This document shows positions 34,671 through 42,500 of a stretch of 64,000 nucleotides of DNA, piece by piece; position 1 is the stretch's first letter; each line of letters starts with the position of its first letter. Source of the stretch: an uncultured Paracoccaceae bacterium. Its GTDB lineage: Bacteria; Pseudomonadota; Alphaproteobacteria; Rhodobacterales; Rhodobacteraceae. A model generated the notes under the pieces. The model had not been told where the DNA came from. It made no database searches and worked only from the letters and a program-made list of their open reading frames with translations. The translations under genes were made by a program, and so were the position numbers. The stretch lies in contig CAKSTR010000001.1 of the NCBI GenBank assembly GCA_934500835.1, positions 682,001-746,000 on the forward strand, in the 5' to 3' direction.

Positions 34671-35618
34671 CTAAAGCCAGCGGCGCCAGCGGAAAAAGAC
34701 GATGGTGCCGATGGCCGACGCCAGCATCAGCCCAAGCGCCAGGGGATAGCCCCAGGACAGCGCCAGTTCCGGCATCATCGCAAAGTTCATCCCGTAGATG
34801 CTGGCGATCAGCGTCGGCGGCAGGAAGATCACCGCCACCACGGACAGGATCTTGGTGGCGGTGTTCTGCTCGACCGAAATCATGCCAAGGGCCAGGTCCG
34901 AGGTCATCGCAATGCGGTTCGTCAGGAAATCGCCGTGAACCTCAAGCGCCTGAATGTCGCGCATCAGCCCCTTGACCATCCCGCGCAGCGCCTCGCTTCC
35001 ATCGGGCAGGGCCTGGGCGAAATAGCTGACCGCCCGCTCCAGCGTCAGCAGCGACAGCCGCACCTTGGCAACCTGGTCGGCCTCGTGGCTGACATCGCGC
35101 AGGGCTTGCGCAAGGTCGCGGTCGGCGCCGGCAAGATCGAAGACCCGCGCGCCGATCCGGTCCAGCTGTCTACCGGACGCCTCCAGCAGGTCGGCAAGCC
35201 GGCCGATGATCTCTTCGACCAGCGACAGGAACAGCCGCTTTGGATCGCCGCAGCCGGGGCCGACCTTGTCGGCGCGGGTCGGATAGGTCTCGAAGGGGCG
35301 CGGGCGATGGTGGCGGACGGTGATCAGGTGACTGGGCGTCAGGATGAAGCAGACCGGGGCGGAAACCCGCTCTTCCGTCTCGGTCTGGCCGGGCAGGACG
35401 ACGGTCAGGTAATCGACTCCGTTTTCCCGGTAAAGCCGGTTCGACAGTTCGATCTCTTCCATGTCGGCCAGCGTCGGCACCTCGACGCCAAGGGCGTTGG
35501 CGCGGGCCAGTTGTTCGGGCATCGGCTTGTAAAGATCGACCCAGAGCGCGCGCTCCAGCGGGTCGGTATGCGGCAGCCGGGTCAGCGCTGCGCCAAGGGG
35601 GGCATGGGCGAAAAGCAT
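34671..35618 (-). CDS. corA: CorA-family magnesium/divalent-cation transporter
   Basis: 315 aa. A large soluble N-terminal domain is followed by two C-terminal membrane helices carrying the YGMNF signature (STEP: FLPPTLIASIYGMNFAMMPEL), which forms the pore entrance of CorA channels. The loop after GMN reads AMMPE rather than the common MPEL in the same register. Transports Mg2+, possibly Co2+/Ni2+. Divergent from the bestrophin gene over 290 bases in which I see no clear promoter. Confidence 0.94.
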   Translation of the reverse strand: MLFAHAPLGAALTRLPHTDPLERALWVDLYKPMPEQLARANALGVEVPTLADMEEIELSNRLYRENGVDYLTVVLPGQTETEERVSAPVCFILTPSHLITVRHHRPRPFETYPTRADKVGPGCGDPKRLFLSLVEEIIGRLADLLEASGRQLDRIGARVFDLAGADRDLAQALRDVSHEADQVAKVRLSLLTLERAVSYFAQALPDGSEALRGMVKGLMRDIQALEVHGDFLTNRIAMTSDLALGMISVEQNTATKILSVVAVIFLPPTLIASIYGMNFAMMPELALSWGYPLALGLMLASAIGTIVFFRWRRWL

Positions 35619-35908
35619 CGGTCGGACCGCAGTTGCTGGCGCCCGGATTTACGATGCCCATGTGACGCTTGGCACACCGGGATATGAAATCTGCGTGACG
35701 CAACGGCGTCAGCCGGGCGGCCTGTGAGGGATCGCGCAATCCGCCGGATCAAGGCCGCGCGACAGAAAAGCCGCCTTCCTCCGCCGCACAACCGCGGGAT
35801 TGGTGCCCGGCATGGGCCAGCCGGCCCAGGGTGCGCCGCTGTCCGGCTAGCCCTGTCGCTTTGGCTGGGCCATGGTAAGACGGGAGCGGACTGCAGCGGA
35901 GGAATGCG

Positions 35909-36790
35909 ATGATCGTCAGGGACAAGCCGGATGTCTGGGATCTGCTGACCGCGCTGAGCGGGTCGATCGTGCCGCGCATCCTGCCGCCGGTGCTGTTGCT
36001 GACGGCAGTGGCGGCGGGTGTCGTGGCGCTGGATCACTGGCTGGACCTGCCCCTGCGGCTGGACGGCGCGGCCTTCACCGTCTTCGGGATCGGGCTGTCG
36101 CTGTTCCTTGGCTTTCGCAACAACGCCGCCTATGACCGCTGGTGGGAGGCGCGCAAGCTGTGGGGCGGACTTCTGGCCGACCTGCGCAGCCTTGCGCGCG
36201 AGGTCGAGGTCTTTGTCGCCGATGCCGCGACCCGGCAAGAGATCCTGCGCGCGGCCCTCGTGTTCCTGCATGCCCACCGGATCAACCTGCGGCGCCTGTC
36301 GCCCGGCGTGCCGGGGCAGGAAAAGGTGGCGGACGCCGCCCATCCGCCCTGCGCCGCGCTGGACCGGGTGAACGCGCGGGTCGCGGCCGCGCATCGGGAT
36401 GGCAGGCTGGACGGGTTCGGCGCGCGCACCCTGACCGGGCGATTGGGCAATATCGCCGCGCAGCAGGCGGGCTGCGAGCGGATCGCGAACAGCCCCCTGC
36501 CCTTCGTCTATTCCCTGCTGATCTACCGCACCACCTATCTTTACTGCCTGTTGCTGCCGCTGGCGCTGGTCGGCCCGGCCGGCTGGATGACCCCGGTTTT
36601 CGTGGCGGTCGTGGCCTATATGTTCCTTGGTCTGGCCGAGGTGACGGAAGAGCTGAGCCACCCTTTCGCCACCAGCCAGAACGGCATCGCGCTGGACGCG
36701 CTGTGCCGCGCGGCCGAGATCAGCCTTGCGCCCCATCTGGACGAGGAACCGCCGCCGTCCTTGGCCCCGGTGAAGCATTATCTGAGCTGA
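35909..36790 (+). CDS. Bestrophin-family anion channel-like protein
   Basis: 293 aa membrane protein with GGAGGAATGCG ribosome site. The segment LSLFLGFRNNAAYDRWWEARKLWGGLL near residue 65-95 is the family hallmark, and C-terminal TEELSHPFATSQNGIALDALC is also conserved. Bacterial members are homopentameric chloride or cation channels; physiological role here is unknown. Convergent with the RpiR regulator; the repeat box 36840-36860 lies between them. Confidence 0.88.
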   Translation: MIVRDKPDVWDLLTALSGSIVPRILPPVLLLTAVAAGVVALDHWLDLPLRLDGAAFTVFGIGLSLFLGFRNNAAYDRWWEARKLWGGLLADLRSLAREVEVFVADAATRQEILRAALVFLHAHRINLRRLSPGVPGQEKVADAAHPPCAALDRVNARVAAAHRDGRLDGFGARTLTGRLGNIAAQQAGCERIANSPLPFVYSLLIYRTTYLYCLLLPLALVGPAGWMTPVFVAVVAYMFLGLAEVTEELSHPFATSQNGIALDALCRAAEISLAPHLDEEPPPSLAPVKHYLS

Positions 36791-36839
36791 GCCGGTTCTG
36801 GCGGGCCGGCGGGGGCGCTTCGCCCCCCGCACCCCCCGA

Positions 36840-36860
36840 GGATATTTGCACCAAAGTGAA
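36840..36860. repeat. Intergenic repeat box with preceding G/C hairpin
   Basis: GGATATTT-N3-CCAAAGTGAA box immediately preceded by a hairpin (GGGGGCG-CTT-CGCCCCC at 36811-36827) and a CCCCCC run. Between convergent genes, so it could act as a bidirectional terminator. Confidence 0.75.
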
Positions 36861-36871
36861 AGCAGGCAGGG

Positions 36872-37756
36872 CTAGGCTTTTCCGCCGACTTTCGGGGCGC
36901 GGAAAACCCTGGTGCGGGCGAAGAGGTCTTCCAGCCGGTTGAGGCGCGCCTGAACCTGATCGGCCAGATGCCCCTGGACCTGCGCCAGAAGCGCCTCGAT
37001 CAGGAACAGGATCGAGGCGGTGGAATCCCAGGCCGCCGGCACCTCGACGGCGCAGGCCAGAACGTGACGGGCATGGGCCGCGGCGGGGGAAAGCCAGCGG
37101 TCGGTGATCAGGACAACCTCGCCCCCCTGTTCGGCGGCAAGTTCGGCGAAATGGACGGCGTTGCTTTCGTAGCGGCGGATGTCGAAGATCACCGCCACAT
37201 CGCCGGCCCGCAGGTCGAGAAGCGCCTGCTGCCAGTCGGTCAGCACATCCGCGAGGAAGGTGACATCGGCCCGCATCACCCGCAGGAGCGTTGCGAAATA
37301 GTCGCCATGGGCATGGGTCAGTCGCCCGCCCGTCACGGTGACACGGCGCGAGGTATCTGCCAGCAGCGCCGCCGAGGCAAGAAATTCGCGCGCGGGGATC
37401 TGCATCAGGGTGGCGTCGATGTTGGCCACCACCTGCGCGGCGAAGCCCTGCAGGGGATGGGCGGTGTCGGTCCGGCCCTCGGGCAGCGAAAGGGGCGCTA
37501 CGAGCAGGCGCGAGACCTCGGCCCGCAGCGCGGACTGGTAGTCGGTATAGCCGCGAAAGCCCAGTTTCTGCACCAGCCGGACGACGGTGGGCGATGAGAC
37601 CTCGGCCGCCCGCGCCAGCGCCGTGATCGATCCCAGAGCCGACATCGGGAAATGCGACAGGATATGGCTGGCCGCCTGACGCTCGGCCCGGGTCAGGTCG
37701 GGCAGGGCCGCACGCATGCGGTCTTCAATCATCGACCTTGGATCGGGGTGGTCCAT
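36872..37756 (-). CDS. MurR/RpiR-family transcriptional regulator
   Basis: 294 aa from ATG 37756; longer in-frame starts lack coding character. N-terminal RpiR helix-turn-helix (LTRAERQAASHILSHFPMSALGSITALARAAEVSSPTVVRLVQKLGF) and a C-terminal SIS domain (RRVTVTGGRLTHAHGDYFATLLR, DVAVIFDIRRYESNAVHFAELAAEQGGEVVLITD). The SIS domain normally binds a sugar phosphate or other metabolite. Divergent from the TRAP operon over 192 bases, so it probably controls that operon. Confidence 0.92.
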   Translation of the reverse strand: MDHPDPRSMIEDRMRAALPDLTRAERQAASHILSHFPMSALGSITALARAAEVSSPTVVRLVQKLGFRGYTDYQSALRAEVSRLLVAPLSLPEGRTDTAHPLQGFAAQVVANIDATLMQIPAREFLASAALLADTSRRVTVTGGRLTHAHGDYFATLLRVMRADVTFLADVLTDWQQALLDLRAGDVAVIFDIRRYESNAVHFAELAAEQGGEVVLITDRWLSPAAAHARHVLACAVEVPAAWDSTASILFLIEALLAQVQGHLADQVQARLNRLEDLFARTRVFRAPKVGGKA

Positions 37757-37820
37757 CGTCCGCGCCTTCCTGAAGCCGGGAAGAAACAAATGTAACAGAG
37801 AATCGGCCTTTGGAAAAATC

Positions 37821-37849
37821 TTGACAGATAGCGGCCCGGCAGGGAACGC
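37821..37849 (+). promoter_or_regulatory. Candidate promoter of the TRAP operon
   Basis: A perfect -35 hexamer TTGACA (37821-37826) lies 123 bases before the dctQ start, followed at 17 bases by GAACGC, a poor -10. The surrounding 40 bases are A-rich, the most AT-rich stretch of this divergent region, so a promoter here is reasonable but unproven. Confidence 0.4.
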
Positions 37850-37880
37850 TGAAAGAAAAAACCAGGGAGTCGACTCGATC

Positions 37881-37949
37881 ATGGCCCGCGCCGCTGCGGC
37901 ACCCTTGGGTGCAGACATTTGCAACCTTTCCCGGACGGGGTACCTCTGA
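37881..37949 (+). CDS. Possible 22-aa leader peptide before dctQ
   Basis: A short open frame (M-A-R-A-A-A-A-P-L-G...) with GGGAG about 11 bases before its ATG. Its TGA overlaps the dctQ start as TGATG, giving an arrangement for coupled translation. Composition is ordinary (Ala-rich) and could be chance; the peptide itself may have no function. Confidence 0.35.
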   Translation: MARAAAAPLGADICNLSRTGYL

Positions 37950-38455
37950 TGCCCCATGTCCTGATTGCCTTCGTGCGCATCGTCGAGGCGGTGAACTACC
38001 GCATCGGCAGGATGGCGATGTATCTGCTGTTCCTGCTGGCCGGCGTGTTGCTGTGGTCGATCATCGCCAAGGCCTTCGGCCGCCCGCCGCTCTGGACGCA
38101 GGAGATGGCGCAGTTCACCATGGTCAGCTACTTCATCCTTGGCGGCGCCTATTCGCTGCAACTGGGCGCCAACGTGCGCATGGATCTGCTTTACGGCCGC
38201 TGGTCGCCACGACAGCAGGCCTTCGTCGACAGCATCACCGTCTTTGCGATGATCTTCTTTCTGGGCGTCGTGCTTTACGGCGGCTTTGACAGCACGATCT
38301 ACGCCCTTGAGATCGGCGAGCGGTCGCGGACGGTCTGGCGCCCCTATATGGCGCCGATCAAGATCATCATCTGCCTTGGCACCCTGATGATGATCCTGCA
38401 ATCCATCGCCTTCCTGATCCGCGACCTCGCGCGGCTGCGCGGAGAAGAAATCTGA
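37949..38455 (+). CDS. dctQ: TRAP transporter small membrane subunit (DctQ)
   Basis: 168 aa with four membrane segments; YLLFLLAGVLLWSIIAKAFGRPPLWTQEMAQF and VSYFILGGAYSLQLGANVRMDLLYGRWSPR are DctQ-type. It binds DctM to form the TRAP permease. Start ATG 37949 overlaps the small upstream frame, and its stop overlaps the dctM start. Confidence 0.92.
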   Translation: MPHVLIAFVRIVEAVNYRIGRMAMYLLFLLAGVLLWSIIAKAFGRPPLWTQEMAQFTMVSYFILGGAYSLQLGANVRMDLLYGRWSPRQQAFVDSITVFAMIFFLGVVLYGGFDSTIYALEIGERSRTVWRPYMAPIKIIICLGTLMMILQSIAFLIRDLARLRGEEI

Positions 38456-39798
38456 TGCCGAACGAATATATCGCCATCGTCATGTTCGGCGGCATGTTGA
38501 TCATGCTGCTGACCGGGCAGCGGGTCTTTGCGGTCATCGGCTTTGTCGGCGCGCTGGCCGGGTTGCTGCTTTGGGGGACGGGCGGGTCGGCCATCCCCTT
38601 CACCAGCACCATCAAGCTGATGAACTGGTATCCGATGCTGACCCTGCCGATGTTCGTCTGGATGGGCTACGTCATGTCGGAAACCCGCATGGCGGACGAT
38701 CTCTACAAGATGTTCCACGTCTGGTTCGGGCCGATCCCGGGCGGGCTGGCCATCGGCACCATCTTCCTGATGGTGCTGATCTCGGCGATGAACGGGCTTT
38801 CGGTGGCGGGCCTTGCCATCGGTGCCACCATCGCCCTGCCCGAGATGCTGAAGCGCGGCTATGACAAAGTGATGATCACCGGGGTCATCCAGGGCGGGTC
38901 AAGCCTTGGCATCCTGATCCCGCCTTCGGTCGTGCTGGTGCTTTATGCGATGATCGCGCGGCAGCCGGTGGGGCAGCTGTGGCTGGCCGGCGTTTTCCCC
39001 GGCCTGCTGATGGCCGGGGTCTTCCTTGTCTACATCATCATCCGCTGCGCCCGGAACCCCGCGCTCGGGCCGCCGCTGACGCCCGAGGAACGCGCCGCCG
39101 GGCAGGCCGAAAAGTATCGCCTGCTGCGCGCGGGCATCCTGCCCTTCGCCATCTTCGCCGCCATGATGGGCCCCTTCATCTACGGCTGGGCAAGCCTTGT
39201 CGAAGCCTCGGTCATCGGGGCGTCGATCGCCACGCTGGTCGCGCTGGTGCGCGGCCGGATGAGCAGGCCGGTGTTTGAAAGCTGCATGGTCCAGACCCTT
39301 GGGGTCAGCTGCATGTTCATGTGGATCATCCTTGCCGCCCTTGCCTTCGGAGCGGTCTTCGATGGCCTTGGCGCCGTCGCCGCCATCGAGAACCTGTTCC
39401 TCAAGGACATGGGCCTGTCGCCCTGGACCATCCTCATCCTGATGCAGGTGTCGTTCCTGGTCATGGGGATGTTCCTTGACGATACCGCGATGCTGGTGAT
39501 CGTGGCCCCGCTTTACATCCCGCTGGTGGCGAAACTGGACCTTGGCATGCCGCCCGGCGACGTGCTGATATGGTATGGCGTGCTTTACACCATCACCTGC
39601 CAGATCGCCTACATCACACCGCCTTTCGGCTATAACCTGTTCCTGATGCGGGCCATGGCGCCGGACCACGTGTCGCTGGCCGACATCTACCGCTCGATCG
39701 TCCCGATTGTCGGGCTGATGATCGTGACGCTGGTCATTGTCATGGTCTTTCCCGAAATCGCCCTTTGGCTGCCGCATCAGGTTTACGGCGCACCCTGA
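38455..39798 (+). CDS. dctM: TRAP transporter large membrane subunit (DctM)
   Basis: 447 aa, about 12 hydrophobic segments; Na+-coupled secondary-transport channel of the TRAP system. Motifs: LPMFVWMGYVMSET, MVLISAMNGLSVAGLAIGATIALPEM, GVIQGGSSLGILIPPSVVLVLYAMIARQPVGQLWLAGVFPGLLMAG, and the C-terminal repeat YTITCQIAYITPPFGYNLFLM. Overlaps dctQ by one base (TGATG) with GGAGAAG ribosome site. Confidence 0.95.
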   Translation: MPNEYIAIVMFGGMLIMLLTGQRVFAVIGFVGALAGLLLWGTGGSAIPFTSTIKLMNWYPMLTLPMFVWMGYVMSETRMADDLYKMFHVWFGPIPGGLAIGTIFLMVLISAMNGLSVAGLAIGATIALPEMLKRGYDKVMITGVIQGGSSLGILIPPSVVLVLYAMIARQPVGQLWLAGVFPGLLMAGVFLVYIIIRCARNPALGPPLTPEERAAGQAEKYRLLRAGILPFAIFAAMMGPFIYGWASLVEASVIGASIATLVALVRGRMSRPVFESCMVQTLGVSCMFMWIILAALAFGAVFDGLGAVAAIENLFLKDMGLSPWTILILMQVSFLVMGMFLDDTAMLVIVAPLYIPLVAKLDLGMPPGDVLIWYGVLYTITCQIAYITPPFGYNLFLMRAMAPDHVSLADIYRSIVPIVGLMIVTLVIVMVFPEIALWLPHQVYGAP

Positions 39799-39848
39799 CA
39801 AAGCGGGCGCAAGACCCGCCGCAACCCACCCACCCAACGGAGGTACCA

Positions 39849-40889
39849 ATGACGACGACCAGACGGAAATTCCTCAGCACCGGCGCGCTTGCCGGGGCCG
39901 CCGCTCTTGCCGCCCCTGCCGTTCGTGCGCAGACCGCGCCGATCAAATGGCGGATGCAGACCTATGCCGGGGCTGCCCTTGGCGAGCATGTGTGCAAACC
40001 CGCCATCGACGCCTTCAACAAGATCGCCGCCGGCCAGATGGAGATCGAGCTTTATTACGCCGACCAGCTGGTGCCCACGTCCGAGCTGTTCCGCGCCATG
40101 CAGGCGGGCACCATCGACGCGGTGCAATCCGATGACGATTCCATGCAATCGCCGACCGAGGTGACGGTTTTCGGCGGCTACTTCCCGCTGGCGCTGCGCT
40201 ACAGCCTTGATGTGCCGGTGCTGTTCAACCAGTACGGGCTGGACGCGATCTGGAAGGAAGAATACGGCAAGGTGGGCGTGCAGCACATCTCTGCCGGGTC
40301 GTGGGACCCCTGCCACTTTGCCACCAAGGACCCGATCAACAGCCTTGCCGATCTGCAGGGCAAGCGCGTCTTCACCTTCCCGACCGCCGGCCGCTTCCTC
40401 GCGCAATTCGGCGTCGTGCCGATGCAGCTGCCGTGGGAAGACATCCAGGTCGCGCTGCAGACCGGGGAACTCGACGGCATCGCATGGTCGGGCATCACCG
40501 AGGATTACACGGTGGGTTGGGCCGATGTGACCAAGTACTTCCTGACCAACAACATCTCGGGCGCGTGGATCGGCCACTTCTTCGCCAATCAGGACCGCTG
40601 GAACGAAGTGCCCGAGCACCTGCAAGCCCTGATGAAGGTCTGCTTCGAGCAGTCGCACTACTACCGCCAGTGGTGGTATTGGGGCGGCGAGGCCGACCTG
40701 CGCGTCAACGGGCCGAAGCTGCAGCTGACCTCGATCCCGGATGCCGAATGGGCCACGGTCGAAGCCGCTGCCGCCACCTTCTGGGACGAAATCGCCGCCG
40801 AATCCGAGGTGAAGGCCAAGGTGGTCGAGGTCATCAAGAAGTACAACGACGTGATGTCGAAGGCCGGACGGCCCTACCGCTACAGCTAA
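39849..40889 (+). CDS. dctP: TRAP transporter substrate-binding protein (DctP)
   Basis: 346 aa from ATG 39849 (GGAGGTACCA ribosome site). Twin-arginine leader TTRRKFLSTGALAG ending APAVRAQ predicts Tat export. The mature domain IKWRMQTYAGAALGEHVCKPAIDAFNKIAAGQMEIELYYADQL is a DctP fold. R-containing ligand region: FPTAGRFLAQFG. It lies after the membrane genes (Q-M-P order) and just before a 34-bp palindrome. The ligand is unknown but probably an organic acid or small zwitterion handled by the following enzymes. Confidence 0.93.
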   Translation: MTTTRRKFLSTGALAGAAALAAPAVRAQTAPIKWRMQTYAGAALGEHVCKPAIDAFNKIAAGQMEIELYYADQLVPTSELFRAMQAGTIDAVQSDDDSMQSPTEVTVFGGYFPLALRYSLDVPVLFNQYGLDAIWKEEYGKVGVQHISAGSWDPCHFATKDPINSLADLQGKRVFTFPTAGRFLAQFGVVPMQLPWEDIQVALQTGELDGIAWSGITEDYTVGWADVTKYFLTNNISGAWIGHFFANQDRWNEVPEHLQALMKVCFEQSHYYRQWWYWGGEADLRVNGPKLQLTSIPDAEWATVEAAAATFWDEIAAESEVKAKVVEVIKKYNDVMSKAGRPYRYS

Positions 40890-40895
40890 GGGTGA

Positions 40896-40929
40896 CAGGC
40901 AGGGCGGGCCGGCCGGCCCGCCCTGCCTG
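40896..40929 (+). repeat. Perfect 34-bp palindrome after dctP
   Basis: Each arm is CAGGCAGGGCGGGCCGG (17 bases) with its exact reverse complement and no loop, 7 bases after the dctP stop. As RNA it would fold into a very stable hairpin with a tight terminal loop. No T-run follows, so an mRNA 3'-end-protecting structure is more likely than a full terminator. Confidence 0.85.
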
Positions 40930-40945
40930 CCCCAAGGAGGAATGA

Positions 40946-41017
40946 ATGGAGATTCTTGCAGCGTCCGACTGCTGGCCGCGCAAGCCCGAGTTCGGAGGCG
41001 CGGGGCCGCAGGGCTGA
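40946..41017 (+). CDS. Small open frame with a strong ribosome site, 23 aa
   Basis: AAGGAGG lies 5 bases before ATG 40946; an ATG at 40942 is too close to it. The peptide begins M-E-I-L-A-A-S-D-C-W-P-R and ends G-P-Q-G. It lies between the palindrome and the GS-like gene, where no ribosome site is otherwise needed. It may be a leader peptide, a small protein or the relic of a gene. The following 60 bases to the GS-like start contain nothing I recognise. Confidence 0.45.
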   Translation: MEILAASDCWPRKPEFGGAGPQG

Positions 41018-41079
41018 CCGCCCGCCCCGCCTGACCGCAGCCGCGGACCTTCCGAAACCGACAAAGACATGAGACAAAG

Positions 41080-42447
41080 ATGCCCGGAACCCTGACCCTT
41101 GACGCCCTGAAGAAACTTGTCGCCTCGGGCGAGATCGACACCGTGCTGGTGGCCGCCCCCGACATGCAGGGCCGCCTGATGGGCAAACGCTTTCACGCCG
41201 CCTTCTTCGTGGAGGGCGGCCACAAGGAAACCCATTGCTGCAATTACCTGCTGGCCGTGGACATGGAGATGACCACCGTCCCCGGCTACAAGACCAGCTC
41301 CTGGGAAACGGGATATGGCGACTACATGATGAAGCCGGACCTGTCGACGATGCGTGCCCTTCCCTGGCTGCCGGGCACGGTGCTGGTGCTGGCCGACTTC
41401 CTGGAACATGACGGCAAGACCCCGGTCGCGGTCAGCCCCCGCGCGATCCTGAAGCGGCAGGTCGAGCGCGCCCGCGCCATGGGGTTCGAACCCATGATGG
41501 CGACCGAGCTGGAGTTCTACATTTTCGAGAACAGCTATGACGGGCTGCGCGACGGCGGCCTGTCGGCGCTGAAACCGATTTCCGGCTACAACGAGGATTA
41601 CCACATCTTCCAGACCACCAAGGAAGAGGGTCTGATGCGGGCCGTGCGCAACGGACTTCACGCCGCCGGTATCCCGGTCGAGAACACCAAGGGCGAGGCC
41701 GACGCCGGCCAGCATGAGGTGAACTACAAATACTCGGACGCGCTGGACACCGCCGACAACCATGTGATCGTCAAGCAGGCGGTGAAGGAGATCGCCCATG
41801 CGGCGGGCAAGTCCGTCACCTTCATGGCCAAGTATGACCACCGCAAGGCCGGGTCCTCCTCCCATGTCCACCAGAGCCTGTGGACCAAGGACGGCAAGGC
41901 GGCCTTCGCCGACCACGACGATCCGCACGGCATGTCGGCGACGATGAAGCATTTCCTTGCCGGCCAGCTGGCCTATGCCACCGAACTCACCGTCTTCCTT
42001 GCGCCCTATGTCAACAGCTACAAACGCTTCTGCATCGGGCTTTTCGCGCCGACCAAGGCGGTCTGGAGCGCCGACAACCGCACCGCCGGTTTCCGCATCT
42101 GCGGGCTGCACTCCAAGGCGATCCGCGTGGAATGCCGCATTCCGGGATCGGATGTGAACCCCTATCTGGCCTGTGCCGCCCTGCTGGCCGCCGGTCTGGA
42201 GGGGATCGAGCAGAAGCTGGAACTGGAGCCGGAATTCTCGGGCGATGTCTATTCGGCCAAGAACGCTCGCGAAATCCCGCACAACCTGCGCGACGCCGCC
42301 GCGGCCCTTCTGGGCAGCAAGATGCTGCGCAAGGCCCTTGGCGACGATGTGGTCGAACACTACCACCACGCCGCGCAGTGGGAGATCCTTGAGACCGACC
42401 GCGTGGTCACCGATTTCGAACTCCAGCGCCTGCTGGAGCGGGCCTGA
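41080..42447 (+). CDS. Glutamine-synthetase-family ligase (glutamate-amine ligase-like)
   Basis: 455 aa. GS catalytic motifs present: ATELEFYIFE, GEADAGQHEVNY, a substrate loop FMAKYDHRKAGSSSHVHQSLW, APYVNSYKRF and IRVECRIPGSDVNPYLACAALLAAGLEGIEQ. The DGSS motif that forms the ammonium pocket of true glutamine synthetase is absent, and the N-terminus (AAPDMQGRLMGKRFHA) resembles PuuA/GlnA3/GlnA4-type glutamylpolyamine or gamma-glutamyl-amide synthetases. It probably joins glutamate to an amine substrate imported by the TRAP system. No hydrolase to cut the gamma-glutamyl bond is visible in the window. Confidence 0.88.
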   Translation: MPGTLTLDALKKLVASGEIDTVLVAAPDMQGRLMGKRFHAAFFVEGGHKETHCCNYLLAVDMEMTTVPGYKTSSWETGYGDYMMKPDLSTMRALPWLPGTVLVLADFLEHDGKTPVAVSPRAILKRQVERARAMGFEPMMATELEFYIFENSYDGLRDGGLSALKPISGYNEDYHIFQTTKEEGLMRAVRNGLHAAGIPVENTKGEADAGQHEVNYKYSDALDTADNHVIVKQAVKEIAHAAGKSVTFMAKYDHRKAGSSSHVHQSLWTKDGKAAFADHDDPHGMSATMKHFLAGQLAYATELTVFLAPYVNSYKRFCIGLFAPTKAVWSADNRTAGFRICGLHSKAIRVECRIPGSDVNPYLACAALLAAGLEGIEQKLELEPEFSGDVYSAKNAREIPHNLRDAAAALLGSKMLRKALGDDVVEHYHHAAQWEILETDRVVTDFELQRLLERA

Positions 42448-42500
42448 TCCCAATCGGGGCGGGCTTTCTGCCCGCCCCCCTTCCCCCGATGAGACAGAAG

